A stretch of 64,000 nt of DNA from assembly GCA_965261915.1 (NCBI GenBank), contig CBDHDW010000013.1, positions 3,162,001 through 3,226,000 on the forward strand, given 5' to 3'. A model generated the notes under the pieces. The model had not been told where the DNA came from. It saw nothing but the letters and a program-made list of their open reading frames with translations, and made no database searches. This document shows positions 37,201 through 49,200 of the stretch, piece by piece. The translations under genes were made by a program, and so were the position numbers. Every line of letters starts with the position of its first letter. Position 1 is the first letter of the stretch. Source of the DNA: JAIBDK01 sp965261915. GTDB lineage: Bacteria > Pseudomonadota > Gammaproteobacteria > Arenicellales > Poriferihabitantaceae.

Positions 37201-40200
37201 TATTACGGGTTCAATCACAACGAGCTTTACCCTCGATGGCACTGCGGTCGCTTCCTTAAATACTGCTCAACCGGGCACTTACATCATCACCTATAACGTA
37301 TCCGATGCGGCTAACAACCCGGCAATGGCAGTTACCCGAATGGTCACGACGGTGGAAGCACTAAGCCCAAACACAAATGGCGTTATCGCAACAGCAGCAG
37401 GCGATAAAATAAGGCTACAGTTTGTTGACCAACGACTCACCAACAATGGTGCAGCACCGGGTGACTTTAGCTTGTCAGGAGCGGCAGGGATAACAGTCAC
37501 CGAGCTTGCTGTAGATGCAGAGGATAGTACTGTATTGATTCTCACCTTATCGGGTAACATTGCCAAAGATGCAGCAGTCACACTGGCATACACTCGAACA
37601 GCAGGTAGCATTAGCGGGGTGTTCAGTACCGACAGTATCAGCAGCAATGGCATTGTTATAGACTTTACTGCTACAACCGTGAACACGAGCAATATAGTAG
37701 CCCCAGACCAAACAGAACCGACTATACAGATAGCATCTACTGCAACAAGTCCAACGAATGCTAATCCAATCCCGATCAATCTAACATTCTCAGAATCGCT
37801 GACCGGATTTGAAGAATCTAATATTACGGTTAGCGGCGGAACTATAACGGCAGGTTCATATCTGGTCACTAGTAGCAATCCAGACGGTTCTAGCCTTGGT
37901 GCTTCTTTTACGATAACACCGTCTAATGACGGACTAATTACCGTGCGTATTGCCGCTGGTGCAGCGCTAAACCTTGCCACAAACGGAAACCCTGCTGCAT
38001 CATTTGACATTACTTATGACGGAACAGCGCCCGTTGTTACCATTAGCACTCAAGCACAAGCGGTCAACGATGCCGCATTCACGCTTACCGGCACCGTTGA
38101 GGCGGGTGCCACGGTTGATGTGCTCAAAGATGGCACTTCCATTGGTGCCGCAAACGTAACGGATACCACCTGGTCGCTTGCTGTAACACTGACTGATGGA
38201 GCCAACCTGTTCACCGTAACCGCAAGCGATACCGCCGGTAACGTATCCGAAGCATCCGCTGCGGTTAGCATCACGCTGAACACCACCACCGCCCCGAGTA
38301 TCAGCATCACCCCCGCCACCGTAACGGCAACAGCGGGCACGGCTATCACGCCGATAACCATCGCTTCAACAGGCGGAGCGGTTGCCAGCTACAGCATCAT
38401 GCCGGATATTGGCAATGGACTGATGTTTGACGCAACCACCGGCACCATTTCAGGTACGCCAACGGCGGCTGCAGAAGCAATCAGCTACACCATCACTGCA
38501 ACCAATGCCAGTGATACGGACACCGCTACAGTAGCCATCACCGTCGAGGCGGCAGCGGACACCACGCCACCGGCAGCACCGCTTATTACGTCACCAACTG
38601 ACAATTTGGTCACCGAAGCATCATTCACACTTAGCGGCACCGCTGATGCGGCAGCAAACATCCAGCTATTGCGTAGTGGGACTGCAATTACAAGTGCCAC
38701 CACAGATGCGGATACTAATGGCGACTGGTCAATAACCTTCGACCTGACGGAAGGCGAGAATCTAATCACCGCAACCGCAAGCGATAGTGCTGACAACACA
38801 TCCGCCGCATCCGCTGCCGTTAGCATCACGTTAGACACTGTTGCACCGACAGTAACCTTTACCAACCCAACACAACTGGTCAGAACAGCCGCATTCACGC
38901 TTACCGGCACCACTGAAGCCGGTGCCACGGTCAATGTACGCAAAGATGGCACGTCCATTGGTGCCGTAAACGTAACGGTTACCACTTGGTCGCTTGCCAC
39001 AACACTAATTGAAGGACTCAACGTATTCACCGCAACCGCAACCGATGCCGCTGGTAACACATCAACCGCTAACATCGTCATCACGCTGAATTCTAACTTA
39101 GCAGCAGCACCAGTCATTACAGTTATTAACACGGTTCTGAATAACGCAAACGAACAGGGTGTAATATGTATAACGTTTGATGCAAATGTAGTATTCGATC
39201 GTTCTGACAATGCTGCTTTCTTAAACGAGAGGCTAGGTGACTTTGCTTTATCAAGTGACGCATCACCAGCACCAACGGTAACAAGCTTTTCCAGTTGTTT
39301 CGTTGATGGCGGGGCACGCAGAGACGCGATACAACTCACACTGAATCGCCAGATTGCCTTCGGTGAAACCGCCACCCTGTCATACACCAAAACCGGAACT
39401 GAACATAATACCAAGGGCATCAGGAGAGACCTTACCGGCGGCAGTGAACCGCTGGCGGATTTTTCTAACGAGCCTATAACCAATAACGCAATCGAACCAA
39501 TAGTAGGACTAGAACTAGTATCAGCTGGAACATTGTCAGCAAATCAGATATTCCTATCTTTTGGCCTTGAAGTCGTAACTGCCAGTCCCGACCTAGTGGC
39601 TGCTGACTTTACGGTGTCCGGCGCGGCATCAAGTCCAACGGTAACGGGTATTAGTCAAGTAGCTCCTTCGGCGCTGCTTTTGACCTTAGACGCTAACATT
39701 GTCGGCGGTGAGGCCATCACCCTGTCATACATGAAAACAATGGGTTTCATTTCGGGTGCCGCAGGAGAGCTTGTAAGCTTTATGGATTACTCGGTAGCGA
39801 ATAATCGTCCTGCTCCTGCTCCGGCTCCCGTAACCGCCCCGAGTATCAGTATCAGTCAGGCTACCGTAACGGCAACAGCGGGCACGGCTATTGAGCCGAT
39901 AACCATCGCTTCAACAGGCGGAGCGGTTGACAGCTACAGCATTGAACCAGCACTACCCGCTGGACTAACACTTGACGCAACCACCGGCACCATTTCAGGT
40001 ACGCCAACGGCGGTTGCAGAAGCAATCAGCTACACCATCACCGCCACTAATAGCGGTGGTACAGCGACCGCTACAGTAGCCATCACCGTCGAGGCGGCAG
40101 CGGACACCACGCCACTGGCAGCACCGGTTATTACGGCACCAACCAGCACAGTGGTCACCGAAGTATCATTGACACTTAGCGGCACCGCTGATGCGGCAGC

Positions 40201-43200
40201 AAGCATCCAGCTATTGCGCGCTGGCAATGCAATTACAAGTGCCACCACAGATGCGGATACTAATGGCGACTGGTCAATAACCTTCGACCTGATGGAAGGC
40301 GAGAATCTAATCACCGCCACCGCAAGCGATAGTGCTGACAACACATCAGCCGCATCCGCTGCGGTTACTATTACGCTGGACACCACCGCACCGGCAGCAC
40401 CGGTTATTACCACAGCTGTTGTAACACCACCAAGCTTAATAGTAACCACCACAACACCATTCACTGTTACTGGTACCGCTGAGGCGGGAGCAGAGGTAGC
40501 AATATTTCGTCTCCGGCAGATTCGCCGCGGCCCCATTAGCACTATCCGACGTGTCCCTAATGGTACCGTAACGGCTGATAATAACGGCGACTGGGCAGCG
40601 CCCATTGCGTTGACTGAGGGTGTATCAAACTTCGTAGCAGTCGCAACCGATGCCGCCGGCAATAAATCCGCAGACTCCATTCAGTTTGACATCAAACTGG
40701 ATACCACCGCACCCACAGTAAACAGCCTTACATCGACTGCCGGGGCAGATGGTGCCACAGTAAATACCCGCACACTGCACTACGAAGTCGCATTTGGTGA
40801 GTTCGTTAGCGGCTTTACAGCCAGCTCGATTACGGTAGGGGGTTCGGCAGGGGGTTCAGTAACCAGCGTTTCTGGAGACCCTGCTGTGAGAGCCGATTTT
40901 TACGAATTTGATGTAGAAGTCACCAACGACGGCAGCGTTATCGTATCCATCGCCGCCGGTGCTGTACAGGATATTGCTGGTATTGGCAACATCGCTTCCA
41001 GCGCACACACATTGACCATTGATGCCATTCATGCCCCGAGTATCAGTATCAGCCCCGCTACCGTAACCGTAATGGCAGGCACGGCTATCACGCCGATAAG
41101 CATCACTTCAACGGGCGATGATGTTGACAGCTACAGCATTGCCCCGGATATTGGCAATGGACTGTTATTTGACGCTAACACCGGCACTATTTCAGGTACG
41201 CCAACGGCGGCGGCAGAAGCAATTACCTACACCATCACCGCCACTAATAGCGCTGATTCGGCTACCGCTACAGTAGCCATCACCGTAACCGCTGGCGACA
41301 ACAATAATCCGAATGTCGCACCGACCATCAGCGGCAACCCTGCCACCACAGTGGCGCAGGATCAACTCTACAGCTTCACCCCCGGCGGTGGCGATGTGGA
41401 CGATGGCGCAACCCTGGTCTATACGATTACCAACCAACCAAGTTGGGCTGATTTCAGCACTACAACAGGCGCACTAACCGGCACACCGACCAACGCGGAT
41501 GTCGGCAGCACCTCGGACATTGTGATCACGGTCTCCGACGGCACACTGACCGCGGCACTGCCGGCCTTTAGCATCGCCGTTACCAATGTGAATGACGCGC
41601 CAGTAGGCTTGCCGACCATCAGCGGCACCGCGACCCAGGGCGAGACCCTGACTGCGGACACGTCCGGCATTACCGATGCGGATGGCTTTTTTACGCCTCC
41701 CAACTTCCTCTACCAGTGGAAAGCGGATGGCGCCGACATCAGCGGCGGACTTGCCGCGACCTTTATTCTGACCCAGTCCCAGGTGGGCAAGGCAATCACC
41801 GTGACGGTGTCCTATACCGATAGAGGCCGCAACGATGAAAGCCTGACCTCTGCTGCAACCAGTGCGGTTGTCAATGCGAATGACGCGCCGACCATCACGG
41901 GTATACCACTAGGCATAGTTGCCGAAGACAGCGCCTATAGCTTCACGCCGATTGGGGCAGATGTGGACGCAGGCACAACCCTGACCTATTCAATCGAGAA
42001 CAAACCCTCATGGGCTGATTTTAACGCGGCAACCGGTGCCTTGACCGGCACGCCGGACAATGATGATGCTTTCTTCACCGTGGGGATTGTGATCACAGTC
42101 TCCGACGGCACACTGACCGCTTCCCTGCCAGCCTTTAATCTCGCCGTCACCCCTGTGAATGACGCACCGACCATCAGCGGCACGCCCAACACCACAGTGG
42201 CCGAGGACACGGCCTATAGCTTCACGCCGATTGGGGCAGATGCAGACGCAGGCGCAACCCTGGTCTATACGATTGAGAACAAACCCTCATGGGCTACTTT
42301 TGACGCGGCAACCGGTGCCTTGACCGGCACACCGACCAACGCGGATGTCGGCAGCACCTCGGGGATTGTGATCACCCTGACCTCTGGCGGCGATACCGTT
42401 TCCCTGCCAGCCTTTAATCTCGTCGTCACCAATGTGAATGACGCACCGACCATCACCGGCACGCCCAACACCACAGTGGCCGAGGGCACGGCCTACAGTT
42501 TCACCCCGACCGGGGCAGATGTGGACGATGGCGCAACCCTGGCCTATACGATTACCAACCAACCAAGTTGGGCTGATTTCAGCACTACAACAGGCGCACT
42601 AACCGGCACACCGACCAACGCGGATGTCGGCAGCACCACCTCGGACATTGTGATCACGGTCTCCGACGGCACACTGACCGCGGCACTGCCGGCCTTTAGC
42701 ATCGCCGTCACCAATGTGAATGACGCACCGACCATCACCGGCAACCCTGCCACCACAGTGGCCGAGGGCAACGCCTACAGTTTCACCCCGACCGGGGCAG
42801 ATGCAGACGCAGGCGCAACCCTGGTCTATACGATTACCAACCAACCAAGTTGGGCTGATTTCAGCACTACAACAGGCGCACTAACCGGCACACCGACCAA
42901 CGCGGATGTCGGCAGCACCTCGGACATTGTGATCACGGTCTCCGACGGCACACTGACCGCGGCACTGCCGGCCTTTAGCATCGCCGTTACCAATGTGAAT
43001 GACGCGCCAGTAGGCTTGCCGACCATCAGCGGCACCGCGACCCAGGGCGAGACCCTGACTGCGGACACGTCCGGCATTACCGATGCGGATGGCTTTTTTA
43101 CGCCTCCCAACTTCCTCTACCAGTGGAAAGCGGATGGCGCCGACATCAGCGGCGGACTTGCCGCGACCTTTATTCTGACCCAGTCCCAGGTGGGCAAGGC

Positions 43201-46200
43201 AATCACCGTGACGGTGTCCTATACCGATAGAGGCCGCAACGATGAAAGCCTGACCTCTGCTGCAACCAGTGCGGTTGTCAATGCGAATGACGCGCCGACC
43301 ATCACGGGTATACCACTAGGCATAGTTGCCGAAGACAGCGCCTATAGCTTCACGCCGATTGGGGCAGATGTGGACGCAGGCACAACCCTGACCTATTCAA
43401 TCGAGAACAAACCCTCATGGGCTGATTTTAACGCGGCAACCGGTGCCTTGACCGGCACGCCGGACAATGATGATGCTTTCTTCACCGTGGGGATTGTGAT
43501 CACAGTCTCCGACGGCACACTGACCGCTTCCCTGCCAGCCTTTAATCTCGCCGTCACCCCTGTGAATGACGCACCGACCATCACCGGCAACCCTGCCACC
43601 ACAGTGGCCGAGGGCAACGCCTACAGTTTCACCCCGACCGGGGCAGATGTGGACGATGGCGCAACCCTGGCCTATACGATTGTCAACAAACCAAGTTGGG
43701 CCACGTTCAGCACCACAACAGGCGCACTAACCGGCACACCGACCAACGCGGATGTTGGCAGCACCTCGGGCATTGTGATCTCTGTCACCGACGGCACACT
43801 GACCGCGGCACTGCCGGCCTTTAGCATCGCCGTCACCAATGTGAATGACGCACCGACCATCACCGGCAACCCTGCCACCACAGTGGCCGAGGGCACGGCC
43901 TATAGTTTCACCCCGACCGGGGCAGATGCAGACGCAGGCGCAACCCTGGTCTATACGATTACCAACCAACCAAGTTGGGCTGATTTCAGCACTACAACAG
44001 GCGCACTAACCGGCACACCGACCAACGCGGATGTCGGCAGCACCACATCGGGGATTGTGATCACAGTCTCCGACGGCACACTGACCGCGGCACTGCCAGC
44101 CTTTAATCTCGCTGTCACCAATGTAAATGACGCACCGACCATCAGCGGCAACCCTGCCACCACAGTGGCCGAGGGCACGGCCTACAGTTTCACCCCGACC
44201 GGGGCAGATGCAGACGCAGGCGCAACCCTGGTCTATACGATTACCAACCAACCAAGTTGGGCTGATTTCAGCACTACAACAGGCGCACTAACCGGCACAC
44301 CGACCAACGCGGATGTCGGCAGCACCTCGGACATTGTGATCACGGTCTCCGACGGCACACTGACCGCTTCCCTGCCAACCTTTAATCTCACCGTCACCAA
44401 TGTAAATGACGCACCGACTATCACCGGCACGCCTGCCACCACAGTGGCCGAGGGCAACGCCTATAGTTTCACCCCGACCGGGGCAGATGCAGACGCAGGC
44501 GCAACCCTGGTCTATACGATTGCCAACAAACCCAGCTGGGCCGCGTTCAGCACCACCACCGGTGCCTTGACCGGCACACCGACCAACGCGGATGTTGGCA
44601 GCACCTCGGGGATTGTGATCACGGTCTCCGACGGCACACTGACCGCGGCACTGCCGGCCTTTAGCATCGCCGTCACCAATGTGAATGACGCACCGACCAT
44701 CACCGGCACGCCCGACACCACAGTGGCCGAGGACAACGCCTATAGTTTCACCCCGATTGGGGCAGATGTGGACGATGGCGCAACCCTGGTCTATTCGATT
44801 ACCAACCAACCGAGTTGGGCTGATTTCAGCACTACAACAGGCGCACTAACCGGTACACCGACCAACGCGGATGTCGGCAGCACCTCGGGGATTGTGATCA
44901 CCCTGACCTCTGGCAGCGATACCGTTTCCCTGCCAGCCTTTAATCTCGCTGTCACCAATGTGAATGACGCACCGACCATCACCGGCACGCCTGCCACCAC
45001 AGTGGCCGAGGACAACGCCTATAGTTTCACCCCGACCGGGGCAGATGTGGACGATGGCGCAACCCTGGTCTATACGATTGTCAACCAACCAAGTTGGGCT
45101 GATTTCAGCACTACAACAGGCGCACTAACCGGTACACCCACCAACGCGGATGTCGGCAGCACCACATCGGGAATTGTGATCTCTGTCTCCGACGGCACAC
45201 TGACCGCGGCACTGCCAGCCTTTAGTCTCACCGTCACCAATGTGAATGACGCACCGACCATCAGCGGCACGCCTGCCACCACAGTGGCCGAGGGCAACGC
45301 CTACAGTTTCACCCCGACCGGGGCAGATGTGGACGATGGCGCAACCCTGGTCTATTCGATTGCCAACCAACCAAGTTGGGCTGATTTCAGCACTACAACA
45401 GGCGCACTAACCGGCACACCCACCAACGCGGATGTCGGCAGCACCTCGGGCATTGTGATCACCCTGACCTCTGGCAGCGATACCGTTTCCCTGCCAGCCT
45501 TTAATCTCACCGTCACCAATGTGAATGACGCACCGACCATCACCGGCACGCCCGACACCACAGTGGCCGAGGACAACGCCTATAGTTTCACCCCGATTGG
45601 GGCAGATGTGGACGATGGCGCAACCCTGGTCTATTCGATTGTGAACCAACCAAGTTGGGCTGATTTCAGCACTACAACAGGCGCACTAACCGGTACACCC
45701 ACGAATGGGGATGTTGGCAGCACCTCGGGCATTGTGATCACCCTGACCTCTGGCAGCGATACCGTTTCCCTGCCAGCCTTTAATCTCGCTGTCACCAATG
45801 TGAATGACGCACCGACCATCACCGGCACGCCTGCCACCACAGTGGCCGAGGACAACGCCTATAGTTTCACCCCGACCGGGGCAGATGTGGACGATGGCGC
45901 AACCCTGGTCTATACGATTGTCAACCAACCAAGTTGGGCTGATTTCAGCACTACAACAGGCGCACTAACCGGTACACCCACCAACGCGGATGTCGGCAGC
46001 ACCACATCGGGAATTGTGATCTCTGTCTCCGACGGCACACTGACCGCGGCACTGCCAGCCTTTAGTCTCACCGTCACCAATGTGAATGACGCACCGACCA
46101 TCAGCGGCACGCCTGCCACCACAGTGGCCGAGGGCAACGCCTACAGTTTCACCCCGACCGGGGCAGATGTGGACGATGGCGCAACCCTGGCCTATACGAT

Positions 46201-49200
46201 TGTCAACAAACCCGGCTGGGCTGATTTCAGCACTACAACAGGCGCACTAACCGGCACACCCACCAACGCGGATGTCGGCAGCACCTCGGGCATTGTGATC
46301 ACAGTCTCCGACGGCACACTGACCGCTTCCCTGCCAGCCTTTAGCATCGCCGTCAATGCGGCACCCGTAGCCGTTCCAAGTATTAGTATCAGCACCGCTA
46401 CCGTAACGGCAACAGTAGGTACGGCTATTTCGGATATAACGATCACTTCAAGCGGTGGTACGGTTTCCAGCTATGGCATCAACCTAACACTCCCAGAAGG
46501 ACTAACACTTGACACAAGCAACGGCACCATATCAGGTACGCCAACGGCGGTTGCAGCTTCAACTAACTATACTATCACTGCGACTAATAGCAGTGGTACG
46601 GATACTGCGATGGTCAACATCACCGTCAATGCAGCACCCGTAGCCGTTCCAAGTATTAGTATCAGCACCGCTACCGTAACGGCAACAGTAGGTACGGCTA
46701 TTTCGGATATAACGATCACTTCAAGCGGTGGTACGGTTTCCAGCTATGGCATCAACCTAACACTCCCAGAAGGACTAACACTTGACACAAGCAACGGCAC
46801 CATATCAGGTACGCCAACGGCGGTTGCAGCTTCAACTAACTATACTATCACTGCGACTAATAGCAGTGGTACGGATACTGCGATGGTCAACATCACCGTC
46901 AATGCAGCACCCGTAGCCGTTCCAAGTATTAGTATCAGCACCGCTACCGTAACGGCAACAGTAGGTACGGCTATTTCGGATATAACGATCACTTCAAGCG
47001 GTGGTACGGTTGCGAGTTATGGCATCGCTCCAACACTCCCCGATGGACTAACACTTGACACAAGCAACGGCACCATATCAGGTACGCCAACGGCGGTTGC
47101 AGCTTCAACTAACTATACTATCACTGCGACTAATAGCAGTGGTTTGGATACTGTTACGCTAACCATTGTCGTAAATGCAGCACCCGTAGCCGTTCCGAGT
47201 ATTAGTATTAGCGCCGCTACCGTAACGGCAACAGTGGGAACGGCTATTTCGGATATAACGATCACTTCAAGCAGCGGTACGGTTTCCAGCTATGGCATCA
47301 ACCTAACACTCCCAGAAGGACTAACACTTGACACAAGCAACGGCACCATATCAGGTACGCCAACGGCGGTTGCAGCTTCAACTAACTATACTATCACTGC
47401 GACTAATAGCAGTGGTACGGATACTGCGATGGTCAACATCACCGTCAATGCAGCACCCGTAGCCGTTCCAAGTATTAGTATCAGCACCGCTACCGTAACG
47501 GCAACAGTAGGTACGGCTATTTCGGATATAACGATCACTTCAAGCGGTGGTACGGTTTCCAGCTATGGCATCAACCTAACACTCCCAGAAGGACTAACAC
47601 TTGACACAAGCAACGGCACCATATCAGGTACGCCAACGGCGGTTGCAGCTTCAACTAACTATACTATCACTGCGACTAATAGCGCTGGTTTGGATACTGT
47701 TACGCTAACCATTGTCGTCAATGCAGCACCCGTAGCCGTTCCGAGTATTAGTATTAGCGCCGCTACCGTAACGGCAACAGTGGGAACGGCTATTGCGGAT
47801 ATAACCATCACTTCAAGCAGCGGTACGGTTGCCAGCTATGGCATTAACCCGGTTATTGGCAATGGACTATTATTTAATACAACCACTGGCACCATTTCAG
47901 GCACGCCAACGGCGGCTGCAAACGAAATCAGCTACATCATCACCGCCACTAATACGGCTGGTACAGCGACCGCTACAGTAGCCATCACCGTTAATGCGGC
48001 AGCGGCACCAACCATCATCACCCTGAACGGCGCCAACCCACAGATTATTGAACTGGGCGCAGGTTACACCGAGCTTGGCGCAACTGCTGTTGACGGCTTT
48101 ACGGTAAGCATTGATTCGTCTGCATTTATGGATGCCATAGGAACCTACCTCATTATCTACACGGCAACGAATGGCATAACCCAGGCCACAGCAACCCGAA
48201 CCGTCAATGTAGTGGACACCATGCCCCCTACGGTAGTCATCACATCCAGTTCGGGTGCGAGTGGCAGCACAGTAGATGCCGAGACACTAAGCTATACCGC
48301 GACTTTTAGTGAGGCAGTTCCTGGTTTTGAACTATCTGATATTACGGTAACCGGCACGGCAAACGGAGGCAGTCCGGTTGCGTCTAACTTGCAAGGTACT
48401 GGCACGACTTACACCTTTGATGTCGTAAGAGGCATCTCTGATGGTACCGTCATCGTCTCTATTGCTGCTGGTGTTGCCGAAGATATTTCTGGCAATGGCA
48501 ACATCGCTTCTAACCAATACATATTGACTATTTACACCGGGCTGACCCCGGACTCTGCCAGGAAACTGAACGAGAATATTTTGCCACGGCTTACCCACGT
48601 TATGCTGGGCGGCACGGTATCGGCGGTGAATGGTCGTATGGAGGCTGCTTTCTCGGGCACGTCGGAAGTGGCGAGTTACCAGATCGATGGTCAAGCGATG
48701 CAGCAGAAATTACCCAACTATCTCAAATCGCTGAAAGACGGCACAATGGACTGGAAAGAAATGTTGTCTCGTTCCGCGTTTGTGATGCCGTTGAATGCGG
48801 CGGGCGGTGCGGGTTCTACTGCTGGTGCGACAGTATGGGGCGGTGGTGATTACAATAGAATGAGTGGCAAGTTCAGCGATGGCGACTGGGAAGGCGATGT
48901 GCTCAGTGCTCAACTCGGTATCGACCAGCGGTTGGGTAAGGATATGCTGGCGGGCGGCTTGGTGTCGTGGAGCAAGGGCGATGTCGATTACAATCTGACG
49001 ACTCAGAACGGGAAAGAGACCCGCGGGGATTACACGCATCAGATCACCAGCGTTCACCCGTACTTTGCACGCTCGAACGATGAGGTTGATTTATGGGGCA
49101 GTGTTGGCTATGGACAGGGTAAACTGGCCATTAAACAGCAATCCCCAACCGAAGATAGCGAGCGCAGCAGTGACACGCGCCTGTTGAGTTTATCGGCGGG

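Noticed and set aside
41192..46446. Many overlapping minus-strand frames of 74-94 codons (and one of 173) repeating along the array
   Set aside because: They are antisense to the cadherin-like repeats and recur only because the plus-strand units recur. No ribosome sites or start logic; proline/valine-rich products without known folds.
46361..47999. Regular spaced repeats as a possible CRISPR array
   Set aside because: Units are 273 bases, contiguous and in frame with coding sequence, with no short repeat/spacer structure and no cas genes.
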